Shown here: in pieces, positions 42,759 to 51,498 of the stretch
How positions within the stretch are numbered: the first letter of the stretch is position 1
How the letters are laid out: the number at the start of each line of letters is the position of its first letter
Assembly (NCBI RefSeq): GCF_027484705.1
Contig: NZ_JAIXSL010000011.1
Span: 62,001-126,000 of the forward strand
Reading direction: 5' to 3'
Origin: Flavobacterium sp.
GTDB taxonomy: Bacteria > Bacteroidota > Bacteroidia > Flavobacteriales > Flavobacteriaceae
DNA length: 64,000 bases
Notes under the pieces: model-generated
The model's database searches: none
What the model saw: the letters and a program-made list of their open reading frames with translations, nothing else
What the model was told of the DNA's origin: nothing
Position numbers and translations under genes: made by a program

Positions 42759-44524
42759 AGACGCGCATGAAATTTCAGCATATAATTTTTTTTCTTTTTT
42801 GCATCCATTGTGGCGTTGCGCAAAGCATTGTAAAGCCTCCGATTTCTGTAAAATTTAAAAGTTGTAAAACCCAAGCCTGCAAAATTTCCAATGCGTTTCT
42901 GACGGCAGAATATTATCTCGAAGCCGACGACATTCAATCTTCGCAGCAATGGCTAAATAAGACGAAAGACTTTTTAAATCCTGAACTTACGGATTCTACG
43001 GCCTGTTTTGTTCACAGCCTGCAGTCCGAATTGTTTTATTATAATAATCTGTTTCAATTCGGGATTGATGAAGCGCGAAAAGAAATCATCACCGCCAAAA
43101 AAAACAACGACAGTTTGCTGGTGGCTGATGGCTACTTTTTTCTCGGAATCAACCAAATAGAATTGAATGAATTGCCCCAGGCGCAACAATCTTTGTGGAA
43201 ATCAAGAAAGTATTTTCCGAAGTCAAAAAGCTCCAAGCATCTTCGGAACATCATTCAAAACGAACACATCTTCAACAATCTGGCGCAGGTTAAGAGTAAA
43301 CTTCACCAAACCGATTCCGCATTTTGGTATAACAAAAAAGCGCATGCCTTTGCCGTAGCGGCCAATAGCAAACGTGGCATTCCCAATACCGAACAGACCT
43401 TCGGCGAGATTTATCTCAGCAATCAATGGACGGACAGCGCCGCGGTCTTTTTTAATAAAAGCATCGAATCAGCCTACAAAAGCAACTATTACGACACGGT
43501 GTTGCTGAACTACGGTTTTTTGATTGAATGTTATAAAAACCAACCAAAACTACGAGAGCAATATTTTCAAAAAGGATTGGAATTGATGCGACAACACATC
43601 GTGAATGCGTCATTTAAGAAATATTTTTATACAAAAGCCTTATCCGTTTTCAAACTGACAGATGCGGCAAAAACCATTTTCCTCCAAAATCATATTATCG
43701 AAATTGATGACAAGACGCAGGCGCAGGGCAATTGGTACATTCAGCATTTTACCGACCAATACATCAGCCATGAAAAAAAGCTGTTGGCGCTCGAAGTGCT
43801 TAAACTTAAAAAGCAAAAAGACATCGTTTTGTTTCAATTGTTGGTGGCTTTGCTGGCGGTTGTGGTTTTGGCACTTTTGGTCATGCATATTCGTCGGAAA
43901 AACAAAATCAGTACGACGTTGCTCAACCAAAAGAACGAGATCAGCAAAGATTTGCATGATGATATCGGCAGCGGCATTTCGAGCATTCTGATCCATTCGG
44001 ATTTGCTGCAGAAGAACCCCGAAACCGACCCGAAGCAAAAGGTTTTGCTCGACAAAATCAGTGTGACTTCGCGCGAAGTGTCCCAGCGGATCAATACGTT
44101 TGTGTGGTCGCTCGATCCTGAGAACAATACGTTTCAGAATTTCATGGAATATCTGAAATTGTATGCGGAGAACCTGTTTGAAGGCACTTCGATAGAACTT
44201 GAGTTTATCGAGCAGCAGAAAGCAGATACTTCTTTTCTAATCGAAGGGAAAACAAGGAAAAATTTGTTTTTCAGTATCAAGGAGCTTTTGAACAATGCGC
44301 TTAAACATTCACAGGCCAATAAAATTTCAATCCGGATTGCGATTCCCGACAGGAAAAATCTTTTCGTCGAGGTTCGGGATAACGGCATCGGGATTTCGCG
44401 TCAGCATTATTTTGGCAACGGACTTAAAAACATCCAGAAAAGGGTTGAGGAAATGAATGGAACCCTTCAGATGGAAACCCAAAACGGTTTGTTGACCCGA
44501 ATTCAGATTCCACTTCGCTTTTGA
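42755..44524 (+). CDS. HisKA_3-type sensor kinase with extracytoplasmic TPR-like region
   Basis: 589 residues. An N-terminal signal sequence (KFQHIIFFLFCIHCGVAQ) and a long helical-repeat, TPR-like sensor region (about 30-345). One transmembrane helix (about 358-380), then HisKA_3 with EISKDLHDDIGSGISS (His401), and an ATPase domain with IKELLNNALKHSQANK and VRDNGIGIS. It partners the NarL-type regulator upstream. The periplasmic TPR array suggests sensing of a protein or peptide. It precedes the giant S74 gene, separated by 194 bp with another copy of the palindrome. Confidence 0.9.
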   Translation: MKTRMKFQHIIFFLFCIHCGVAQSIVKPPISVKFKSCKTQACKISNAFLTAEYYLEADDIQSSQQWLNKTKDFLNPELTDSTACFVHSLQSELFYYNNLFQFGIDEARKEIITAKKNNDSLLVADGYFFLGINQIELNELPQAQQSLWKSRKYFPKSKSSKHLRNIIQNEHIFNNLAQVKSKLHQTDSAFWYNKKAHAFAVAANSKRGIPNTEQTFGEIYLSNQWTDSAAVFFNKSIESAYKSNYYDTVLLNYGFLIECYKNQPKLREQYFQKGLELMRQHIVNASFKKYFYTKALSVFKLTDAAKTIFLQNHIIEIDDKTQAQGNWYIQHFTDQYISHEKKLLALEVLKLKKQKDIVLFQLLVALLAVVVLALLVMHIRRKNKISTTLLNQKNEISKDLHDDIGSGISSILIHSDLLQKNPETDPKQKVLLDKISVTSREVSQRINTFVWSLDPENNTFQNFMEYLKLYAENLFEGTSIELEFIEQQKADTSFLIEGKTRKNLFFSIKELLNNALKHSQANKISIRIAIPDRKNLFVEVRDNGIGISRQHYFGNGLKNIQKRVEEMNGTLQMETQNGLLTRIQIPLRF

Positions 44525-44528
44525 CCTA

Positions 44529-44544
44529 TACGCCATTGTGCGTA
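44529..44544. promoter_or_regulatory. 16-bp palindromic operator candidate upstream of the S74 gene
   Basis: TACGC-CATTGT-GCGTA, five bases after the kinase stop codon. Same half-sites and spacing as at 42065-42080. A further half-site, ATTGCGTA, is at 44616-44623, so the gap before the S74 gene may carry several sites. Confidence 0.58.
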
Positions 44545-44718
44545 TATCACTTAAAAATTCGCTTGAAATGCCGCTTTTCAACTTCACAAAGCCAATGCGG
44601 TACTCTTAATGTCGTATTGCGTACGGTTTAAATAAATTCGATTTTTACGGTTCATCCGGAGCTAATGATTTGTTTTTTAAAACTTTAAATCAAGAGCTGA
44701 GGTTTAAAAACTTTAAAA

Positions 44719-47700
44719 ATGAAAATCTTCTCAATAACATTGATGTTGTTTTGTATTCAATATGGAATAGCACAAGTAGGAATCAACACGACGGCTCCGC
44801 AAGCCCAACTCGACATCCGATCGAGCAACCAAGCCGCGCCGACCAATACCGATGGCGTCCTGATTCCTAAAATCGATATCTTTCCGGTTCCCAATCCTAC
44901 GGCAGCGCAACAAGGCATGCTGGTGTATCTGACGACTTCAACCACTTTTTCAGGAAACCCAAAGCCGTTTGGTTTTTATTATTGGGACAACAGTTTTGCT
45001 GATTGGATTGCTATGGGAAGCAATAACCCGAACAGCTGGAATACGACTGGGAATGCGACGACCAATTCAAGTACAAACTTCATAGGCACGACTGATAATA
45101 CCGATGTAATTTTCAAAAGAGATAATACCGTTTCGGGAAGATTAAGTTTCAGCAATACGTCATTTGGGTACAACGCCTTGCCCAATCCGCTCAACGGTTT
45201 CAATTCTGCTTTTGGAAGCTTTTCGTTGGCAAACATTGGTTCAGGGAGCAACAACACCGCATTGGGGAATTCCTCGATGCTTTTTAATCAGAACGGCAGC
45301 AATAATATTGCGATTGGCTATGAAACGTTGCGCAGCACACTTTCCAGTAACAACATAGGCATTGGAAATCAGGCACTTTATACGAATGCCACCGGCGAGT
45401 TCAATACAGCGTTAGGAATTTCGGCGCTTCAGTTCAATACCGGCAATGACAATACCGCTATCGGATATCAATCACAACTGAACAATACAACAGGTTTTGA
45501 AAATGTAGCCATTGGGAAAAACGCCATGCTCGGAAATTCGTCAGGTTTTGGTAATACTGCTGTTGGAACTTCAGCACTGGCGGGTAGCTATAGCGAATTT
45601 TCTACGGCTATTGGCTATCATGCCTTAATCAATAATAACACTTATGACAATACCGCAGTTGGAAGCGAATCGATGGCTGCCAATACTTTTGGAAGGTTTA
45701 ATGCCGCGCTTGGGAAAAATGCACTGAACGCTAATATAACAGGTGAAAATAATACTTCCATCGGAATCAATTCATTAAAGTTTAACACCAGTGGAAGCAG
45801 CAATACCGCTTTAGGCTCCGAAGCTACAACGATGTTGAATAACCTTACCAACGCCACGGCAATAGGAGCGAACGCGATGGTAGCGGATAGTAATTCAATG
45901 GTCTTAGGAAGCATAGCGGGCGTGAATGGTTCATTCAATAATACCAATGTCGGGATTGGTACAGTCGTTCCGAGCGAAAGGTTGCATGTCGAGGGCAACA
46001 TCAGGATGGTTGATGGCAATCAGGCGGCAGGCAAAATCCTTACTAGCGATACTAATGGAGTGGCTTCCTGGCAAAACATAGACAATGCCGCGTGGGGAAT
46101 TTCAGGAAATTTCGGTACGAATCCGGCGGTTAATTTTATCGGGACAGCTGATTTTACCGATGTCGTTTTTAAAAGAGGCAATTTGCTTTCGGGTTTTTTG
46201 GGAAGTTCCAATACTTCTTTTGGCTTTAAAAGCGCAGTGACTGGTAGCAATAACTCCGTTTTTGGGACAGAAGCTTTTTCAACAGGTTCAGGAAATAATA
46301 ATGCCGTATTTGGTTATCAGGCGCTAGGTTTTGCCTCAACGTGTTTTGATAATGTTGCCTTTGGAACCAGTGCGATGATATCGAATAGCAATGGGAGCTT
46401 CAATGTCGCGGTAGGGTCGAGCGCCTTAACTTTGAATAATTCCGGGTACAACAATACGGCACTTGGCTACATTGCAGCGCAAAACAATACAACCGGATTT
46501 GGAAATACTGCCGTGGGTTCGCTGTCTTTAAACGGAATTACTACAGGCAATAACAATACAGCAGTCGGTACCGAAACCAAGTTTAATGCGGGAAATCTTA
46601 CCAATGCTGCAGCGTTCGGTTCCAAAGCCCAAGTAGATGTAAGCAATGCTATGATTTTGGGTAGCGTCAACGGCGTTAATGGAGCGACGAGTTCTGTCAA
46701 TGTCGGGATTGGAACCACTTCACCTTTAGACCGTCTGCATGTGGTAGGATACATCCGAATGGTCGATGGCAATCAGGCTGTCGGAAAAGTCCTGACCAGC
46801 GATGCCAACGGAACCGCTACATGGGGAAGTGCATCAGCCAATACTTGGGGTTTGACAGGCAATTCTGGCATTAACGCGGCAACCAATTTTATAGGTACGA
46901 CCAACAATGCGGATTTAGTATTTAAACGATTTGGTTCCGAATCAGGCAGGATTGGTACAGCGAATACCTTCTTCGGATTGCTCAGCGGAAGCGTTGCCAC
47001 GGGAACACTCAATACTTATTTGGGCACTGAAGCCGGAAGGGATAACGCTACGGGCCAACAAAATGTTTTTATAGGCAGGCGTGCCGGAGCCAGCGGAATA
47101 TCAGGTTCGGACAATGTGCTGATTGGTTCAGCGGCAGGAATTTTAAATACAGCGAATCAGAATACATTCGTGGGTTCTTTTTCGGGAAATAGCAATCTCG
47201 CGGGAGCTAATAATACTTTTTTGGGCTATTCTTCCGGAAGTGCTAACGGAGCCGGGGGGCTCAATACTTTTTTGGGTGCCTTTGCAGGACAGGCCAATAC
47301 AGCCGGAATTGGGAATACTTTTGTCGGATCGTCGGCCAATGCGGCTTCCAACAGTTTGACGAATGCTTCGGCTGTAGGCGCTAATGCTTTTGTCAGCGCC
47401 AGCAATTCGTTGGTTTTGGGAAGTGTTAGTGGTGTCAACGGAGCGACAAGTTCGGTCAATGTCGGCATTGGAACAACAACGCCCTTAGACCGTCTGCATG
47501 TAGCAGGCAACATCCGTATGGTCGATGGCAATCAGGCTGCAGGAAAAGTTTTGACCAGTGACGCCAACGGAACGGCCACCTGGCAAAACAATTCCACTTG
47601 GAGCTTAACCGGTAATTCGGGCACAAACGATCCTGCAGTTCCGGTGACTTACGGCACTTCAACAATCGGCGGATCGGAAAACTGGAGCGGCACGACCGAC

Positions 47701-48504
47701 GCCAACGATTATGTACTCGGCACCAACAATATTGAAAGACTCAGAATCAAACAAACGACCGGAAATGTAGGAATCGGAACCAGCGCACCCTCGCGGAAAC
47801 TGCATGTTTTCAACGGTGCGAGCGGAGGAACGCCCAACGGAAGTGCTGCGTTTGTTCTTGAAGGGAGTGCTGCCATCTACCAACATTTTTTGGCGCCTTC
47901 GACCGCCGAGACGGGTTTGCTTTTTGGTTCTGATTTGGGCACGATACGCGGCGGCGTGTTGTTTAATAACACTACTGAAATGTTGCAGTTCCGCACGGGT
48001 GGCAATGCCAACAGAATGGTGGTCACCAATGCAGGCGATGTAGGAATAGGACTTGTGCCCGGTGGTCAATTCCAGCTTTCTTTGGACGAAGGCAGAAAAC
48101 CCGGAACCAGTACCTGGACCATCGTTTCAGATGAGCGATTGAAAAACATAAAAGGAAATTACAATAAGGGATTGCGTGAAATTTTGCAATTGCATCCGGT
48201 GCGCTTTCATTATAAGAATAGTGGCAAACGAGAATTTGAGGACGAAGTGCTCGATACCGAATATGCGGGTTTCATTGCGCAGGAAGTTCAGCCTTTGTTT
48301 CCCGATGCGGTAGGTACGGATGCTGATGGTTTTTTGAATTTGAACATTCATCCTATATTGATTGCGACCGTCAATGCGTTTAAGGAACTCAATGCCAAAA
48401 ACGAGGCGTTGCAAAAAGAGAATGAAGCTTTGAAAGCAAGCATGGAAACCATGAATCAAAAAGTCGAGAAAATCCTTGTGGAAATTGAAAAGCTCAAGAA
48501 ATAG
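44719..48504 (+). CDS. giant adhesin-like protein with YadA-head-type repeats and S74 intramolecular chaperone domain
   Basis: 1261 residues. Signal peptide MKIFSITLMLFCIQYGIAQ. Three long units of about 245 residues each contain many N(T/N)A.G..AL-type 14-residue repeats. Each unit ends in a NVGIGT..P.(D)RLHV.G(N/Y)IRMVDGNQA block (about 415, 665 and 915). The C-terminus is a peptidase S74 chaperone domain with SDERLK giving the Ser1137/Lys1142 dyad of self-cleaving endosialidase chaperones. HPVRFHYKN and a coiled coil (LNAKNEALQKENEALK) follow. It is probably a trimeric secreted fibre released by self-cleavage. No sorting domain. Likely target of the adjacent two-component system. Confidence 0.88.
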   Translation: MKIFSITLMLFCIQYGIAQVGINTTAPQAQLDIRSSNQAAPTNTDGVLIPKIDIFPVPNPTAAQQGMLVYLTTSTTFSGNPKPFGFYYWDNSFADWIAMGSNNPNSWNTTGNATTNSSTNFIGTTDNTDVIFKRDNTVSGRLSFSNTSFGYNALPNPLNGFNSAFGSFSLANIGSGSNNTALGNSSMLFNQNGSNNIAIGYETLRSTLSSNNIGIGNQALYTNATGEFNTALGISALQFNTGNDNTAIGYQSQLNNTTGFENVAIGKNAMLGNSSGFGNTAVGTSALAGSYSEFSTAIGYHALINNNTYDNTAVGSESMAANTFGRFNAALGKNALNANITGENNTSIGINSLKFNTSGSSNTALGSEATTMLNNLTNATAIGANAMVADSNSMVLGSIAGVNGSFNNTNVGIGTVVPSERLHVEGNIRMVDGNQAAGKILTSDTNGVASWQNIDNAAWGISGNFGTNPAVNFIGTADFTDVVFKRGNLLSGFLGSSNTSFGFKSAVTGSNNSVFGTEAFSTGSGNNNAVFGYQALGFASTCFDNVAFGTSAMISNSNGSFNVAVGSSALTLNNSGYNNTALGYIAAQNNTTGFGNTAVGSLSLNGITTGNNNTAVGTETKFNAGNLTNAAAFGSKAQVDVSNAMILGSVNGVNGATSSVNVGIGTTSPLDRLHVVGYIRMVDGNQAVGKVLTSDANGTATWGSASANTWGLTGNSGINAATNFIGTTNNADLVFKRFGSESGRIGTANTFFGLLSGSVATGTLNTYLGTEAGRDNATGQQNVFIGRRAGASGISGSDNVLIGSAAGILNTANQNTFVGSFSGNSNLAGANNTFLGYSSGSANGAGGLNTFLGAFAGQANTAGIGNTFVGSSANAASNSLTNASAVGANAFVSASNSLVLGSVSGVNGATSSVNVGIGTTTPLDRLHVAGNIRMVDGNQAAGKVLTSDANGTATWQNNSTWSLTGNSGTNDPAVPVTYGTSTIGGSENWSGTTDANDYVLGTNNIERLRIKQTTGNVGIGTSAPSRKLHVFNGASGGTPNGSAAFVLEGSAAIYQHFLAPSTAETGLLFGSDLGTIRGGVLFNNTTEMLQFRTGGNANRMVVTNAGDVGIGLVPGGQFQLSLDEGRKPGTSTWTIVSDERLKNIKGNYNKGLREILQLHPVRFHYKNSGKREFEDEVLDTEYAGFIAQEVQPLFPDAVGTDADGFLNLNIHPILIATVNAFKELNAKNEALQKENEALKASMETMNQKVEKILVEIEKLKK

Positions 48505-48507
48505 CGT

Positions 48508-49215
48508 TTACATTTTGAGATAGAAATCCTGTGTCAGGGCAATGTATTCCGGAGTATATTGATGGCGCGTAGTTTCAATGATGAGTTCGTCGGTTGGGAA
48601 ATTTTCGGAAGTCGTTCTGGAAAAAGCGAGCAAACTTCTTTTAATTTCTGAAGTTGGCGTTCCTTTGACGCGCGTGATTCTGGCTGGGAATAAGTCGAAA
48701 TCTTTGGCCAATGCGATGAATCTTGTTTCATCTTTGTAAGGAATGATGACGGCCAGAATGCCATTTTCGGACAGCAACAAATCGGCGGCTTCGACCAAAT
48801 CTTCAAAAGGCAGAGCGTCTTGAAATCTTGCCAAATCTCTTTGTTCGTTTTCGGTTTTGTAATCTTCGGCATAAAACGGTGGATTCGAAACAATCAGGTC
48901 GTACTCGTCTTCGGGTTCTTCGATGAATTCGTCGAGTCCGGCGTGAAAACAGAACAAACGATCGCTCCAAGAGGAATTTTCGAAATTATCTACCGCTTGT
49001 TCGTATGCTTCTTCCTCAATTTCTAACGCATCAATCTGTTCGGCAGTAGTTCTTTGGGCAAGCATTAAGGCAATCAATCCGGTTCCGGTTCCGATGTCGA
49101 GAATGGAATAGGGTTGGTGTTCCGTCGGTGCCCAAGCGCCGAGCAATACGCCATCGGTGCCGACTTTCATCGCGGTTTTGTCTTGATTTATTGAAAACTG
49201 TTTGAATTGGAACAT
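48508..49215 (-). CDS. trmN6: tRNA1(Val) (adenine(37)-N6)-methyltransferase
   Basis: 235 residues. FKQFSINQDKTAMKVGTDGVLLGAW is the family start; LDIGTGTGLIALMLAQR binds SAM; the amino-methyltransferase motif is SNPPFYAE (about 110-117). LPFEDLVEAADLLLSENG and a C-terminal TPEYIALTQDFYLKM complete the YfiC/TrmN6 pattern. It methylates A37 of tRNA-Val. It is convergent with the S74 gene, three bases apart, and its upstream gap carries composite repeat B. Confidence 0.9.
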   Translation of the reverse strand: MFQFKQFSINQDKTAMKVGTDGVLLGAWAPTEHQPYSILDIGTGTGLIALMLAQRTTAEQIDALEIEEEAYEQAVDNFENSSWSDRLFCFHAGLDEFIEEPEDEYDLIVSNPPFYAEDYKTENEQRDLARFQDALPFEDLVEAADLLLSENGILAVIIPYKDETRFIALAKDFDLFPARITRVKGTPTSEIKRSLLAFSRTTSENFPTDELIIETTRHQYTPEYIALTQDFYLKM

Positions 49216-49227
49216 AGATTTGTTTTT

Positions 49228-49298
49228 GGGACACGCTTCGCTTTGGACACGTTTTGCTCAGGACACGCCTGCGGCTTTTGACTCGCTTCGCTTTTGGA
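49228..49298. repeat. GGACACGC-type repeat array, left arm of composite element B
   Basis: Four units in tandem: GGACACGCTTCGCTTT, GGACACGTTTTGCTCA, GGACACGCCTGCGGCTTTTG and GACTCGCTTCGCTTTTGGA. It lies just upstream of the trmN6 start. Confidence 0.82.
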
Positions 49299-49343
49299 TT
49301 GCTTTAGTTAAATAAGTAATATTTTATGTTTTGAAATCGGATG

Positions 49344-49426
49344 CCTAGCCCTGATGGTAGTGGAAATCCTTTTTTGTTTTTCTTTAAAACAAAAAAGATT
49401 GTATCGGACAGCAGGTTCCCGGCTCC
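49344..49426 (+). repeat. Flavo-1-like intergenic hairpin element, end-type 1, copy c
   Basis: From CCTAGCCCTGAT to AGCAGGTTCCCGGCTCC. The central stem is TTTTTTGTTTT (49370-49380) / AAAACAAAAAA (49386-49396), loop TCTTT. Apart from the stem sequence it matches copy a at both ends; the two loci share the same flanking inverted arrays but copy c is in the opposite orientation. Confidence 0.8.
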
Positions 49427-49434
49427 TTAAAATC

Positions 49435-49491
49435 CTGAGCCGCAGGCGTGTCTTAAGCGTAGCGTGTCCAAAAGTCCAAAGGGCAGCGCGT
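49435..49491. repeat. GGACACGC-type repeat array, right (inverted) arm of composite element B
   Basis: CTGAGCCGCAGGCGTGTC, TTAAGCGTAGCGTGTCC and AAAGGGCAGCGCGTC. The units point opposite to the left arm and run up to the rimM stop codon. Confidence 0.8.
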
Positions 49492-50016
49492 CTATAAATA
49501 CATCTCGACTAAGCCTTCCGGCAAGTCCATGATGACTTTTTTATTGTCGCGGTCGATTTTGACCAGGAAATGATCGATCATTGGGATCAGGATTTCCACT
49601 TCGCCGTTGACGACTTCGAACAGGGGTTGGGCCGTACTGTCGTTGACCGCTACGATTTTTCCGAAAACCCCGAGGCGTTTGTCTTCAATCTCGAAACCGA
49701 TGACTTCATGGAAATAGAATTTGTTGCCGGTGAGTTTGGGCAGCATTTTTAAAGGCAGATAAACGGCACTTCCGAGCAAACGGTCGGCTTCTTCTTCGTT
49801 GTTGACGTCTTCGAAACGCACACGCAGGAAATCGTTTTTGTGGAGCGAACTATTTTCAATAAAAAATGGAACCAGATTGTTGTTGAATTCAACAAACACT
49901 GATTCCATATTTTCATATAATTCGGGTTCATCGGTGTCTAAATAGATGAGCACTTCCCCCTTGAAACTAAATTTTTTCGCGATTTTGCCTAAATAGAAAC
50001 AATCTTCTTTACGCAT
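49492..50016 (-). CDS. rimM: ribosome maturation factor RimM
   Basis: 174 residues. An N-terminal beta-barrel starting DCFYLGKIAKKFSFKGEVLIYLDTD, then the PRC-barrel half with FYFHEVIGFEIED, GVFGKIVAVNDSTAQPLFEV and LIPMIDHFLVKID. RimM helps assemble the 30S head near protein S19. It is 13 bp behind rpsP, the conserved S16-RimM order. A repeat array begins at its stop. Confidence 0.95.
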   Translation of the reverse strand: MRKEDCFYLGKIAKKFSFKGEVLIYLDTDEPELYENMESVFVEFNNNLVPFFIENSSLHKNDFLRVRFEDVNNEEEADRLLGSAVYLPLKMLPKLTGNKFYFHEVIGFEIEDKRLGVFGKIVAVNDSTAQPLFEVVNGEVEILIPMIDHFLVKIDRDNKKVIMDLPEGLVEMYL

Positions 50017-50029
50017 GATCGCTAATGAA

Positions 50030-50692
50030 TTAAGCTTCTGCTTCTTCGCTGGTTTCCTCAGCAGCCGGAACCTCTTCTGTAGTTTGCTCCGCCAGTTCGC
50101 TAGCGCTCGGGTCAGCTACTGGAGCTTCTTCTACTTCAGCAACTGTTTCTTCAACAGCAGGAGCTTCTGCTTCCGCTACCGGAGCTTCTGCAACCACTTC
50201 TTCTGCAGTTTCTTCAGCAGCAACTTCTTCCGTAGCAGCTTCAGCCTCAGCGGCAGCAGCCATACGTTTTTCGTTGGCAGCTTTTTCTGCTTTCAAAGCT
50301 TTGGCTTTAGCATCGGCTTGCGCTTTTGATAAACCGTCTTTTTTGGCATCTACTTTACCTGCTTTAGCTTCTAACCAAGCTGCTAATTTAGCGTCTGCTT
50401 GCTCTTGTGTTAAAGCACCTTTACGAACGCCACCGTCAAGGTGATGTTTCAATAACGCTCCTTTGTAAGAAAGGATGGCTCTTGCCGTATCGGTTGGTTG
50501 GGCACCATTGTGCAACCATTGCACTGCGCTTTCGAGGTTGATGTCAATCGTCGCAGGATTGGTGTTTGGATTGTAAGTACCGATTTTCTCTAAGTATTTA
50601 CCATCTCTTTTTGAGCGTGCATCAGCCGCTACTACCCAGTAAAAAGGTTTTCCTTTTTTCCCGTGTCTTTGTAATCTAATTTTTACAGACAT
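50030..50692 (-). CDS. rpsP: 30S ribosomal protein S16 with long acidic C-terminal tail
   Basis: 220 residues against 80-90 in most bacteria. The S16 core is residues 1-85: MSVKIRLQRHGKKGKPFYW, VVAADARSKRDGKYLEKIG, YNPNTNP, WLHNGAQPTDTARAIL. A Lys/Ala-rich helix (about 100-145) and then an Ala/Glu/Val/Pro tail (about 146-220, many EE.(V/A)AEE units) follow. Extended S16 tails are common in Bacteroidetes, but this one is long and low in complexity. First gene of the rpsP-rimM operon. Confidence 0.95.
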   Translation of the reverse strand: MSVKIRLQRHGKKGKPFYWVVAADARSKRDGKYLEKIGTYNPNTNPATIDINLESAVQWLHNGAQPTDTARAILSYKGALLKHHLDGGVRKGALTQEQADAKLAAWLEAKAGKVDAKKDGLSKAQADAKAKALKAEKAANEKRMAAAAEAEAATEEVAAEETAEEVVAEAPVAEAEAPAVEETVAEVEEAPVADPSASELAEQTTEEVPAAEETSEEAEA

Positions 50693-50711
50693 AATCTTAT
50701 GATTAAATTTT

Positions 50712-50726
50712 GAGGTACTCGACCTC
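50712..50726 (-). promoter_or_regulatory. small hairpin in the rpsP leader
   Basis: GAGGT (50712-50716) / ACCTC (50722-50726), 5-bp stem with loop ACTCG, between promoter and start codon. It might be a ribosomal-protein leader structure; weak alone. Confidence 0.3.
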
Positions 50727-50741
50727 TGTTAATTAAGGGCG

Positions 50742-50772
50742 CAAAGATACAATTTAAATTGAAAAATACTAA
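50742..50772 (-). promoter_or_regulatory. rpsP-rimM promoter
   Basis: On the minus strand: TTAG (50772-50769), 19-bp spacer, TATCTTTG (50749-50742). The leader is about 45 bases. Confidence 0.65.
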
Positions 50773-50852
50773 TGCCTGTTTGATTTTTAAAAAAGAAAAT
50801 CTAACGGCTTGTAAGTTTTAAATGTTAAACGGTTATTTTTTTCGGAATTTAA

Positions 50853-50883
50853 TTAGAATTTATGGTTTAAAAAACTATTTTTG
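50853..50883 (+). promoter_or_regulatory. promoter of the DUF6252-like lipoprotein gene
   Basis: TTAG (50853-50856), 19-bp spacer, TATTTTTG (50876-50883), 20 bp before the ATG. The -33 element and spacing are the same as in the rpsP promoter. Confidence 0.6.
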
Positions 50884-50903
50884 TTTCTCAAATTTAAAAA
50901 GTA

Positions 50904-51398
50904 ATGAAAAAATTTCTTTGTTTTATAATTATTGCTGCTTCTTTGGTTTCGTGTGGAGAAGATATCAGCAATGATAACACAGGTGTTTTCAGAGGCATCA
51001 AGGATAATGGTCTTTGGGAAGGCGGCAATTCGAAAGCTACGATTGGCGTTGGGAACAGGTTGACCATTGAAGCCGCTACGTTGACCGAAGTGATGTCTTT
51101 AAAAATACCGTTGCCTCCAATGACGATCGACCCAAGCAACGAAAATACTTTTGTGACCCATATTCTTGGAACCAGCGATACCAAAGTGGCTATGTATACT
51201 TTAACAACCGCAGACAATGTCTATATTTACAAAACGGGTATCGGATCAGGTGATGGTCAGGTTGTGATTTCGCAATATGACGGACAAACCGTTTCGGGAA
51301 CTTTTAGGTTTAATGCCCTGAATCAGGACTTAGAATCGGAAGGACAACCTTCGGTAAACTTGCAGGAAGGTGTTTTTTATAAAGTACCTGTTTATTAA
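50904..51398 (+). CDS. DUF6252-like lipoprotein
   Basis: 164 residues. Lipoprotein signal MKKFLCFIIIAASLVSC with lipobox LVSC (Cys17). The mature part is beta-rich: a start with GVFRGIKDNGLWEGGNSKATIG and an ending with QTVSGTFRFNALNQ....VNLQEGVFYKVPVY. That pattern is seen in flavobacterial DUF6252 lipoproteins. Envelope-anchored, function unknown. Single gene with clear promoter and terminator. Confidence 0.78.
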   Translation: MKKFLCFIIIAASLVSCGEDISNDNTGVFRGIKDNGLWEGGNSKATIGVGNRLTIEAATLTEVMSLKIPLPPMTIDPSNENTFVTHILGTSDTKVAMYTLTTADNVYIYKTGIGSGDGQVVISQYDGQTVSGTFRFNALNQDLESEGQPSVNLQEGVFYKVPVY

Positions 51399-51415
51399 AA
51401 CTTAGTTTATAAAAT

Positions 51416-51450
51416 AAAAAAGCCGCCTCACAATCTGAGGCGGCTTTTTT
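51416..51450 (+). terminator. terminator of the DUF6252-like gene
   Basis: Perfect 15-bp stem AAAAAAGCCGCCTCA (51416-51430) / TGAGGCGGCTTTTTT (51436-51450), loop CAATC. Confidence 0.93.
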
Positions 51451-51464
51451 TATATTGATATCAT

Positions 51465-51496
51465 AAAAAAGTCCAAACGTTAGTTTGGACTTTTTT
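51465..51496 (-). terminator. terminator of tRNA-Leu
   Basis: AAAAAAGTCCAAAC (51465-51478) / GTTTGGACTTTTTT (51483-51496), 14-bp perfect stem, loop GTTA. It is three bases past the tRNA 3' end on the minus strand. Confidence 0.92.
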
Positions 51497-51498
51497 AG

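Noticed and set aside
45946..47600. Near-identical blocks of about 130 bp three times, possible mobile element
   Set aside because: They are in frame within the S74 gene and code for the NVGIGT...VDGNQA boundary of its large repeats.
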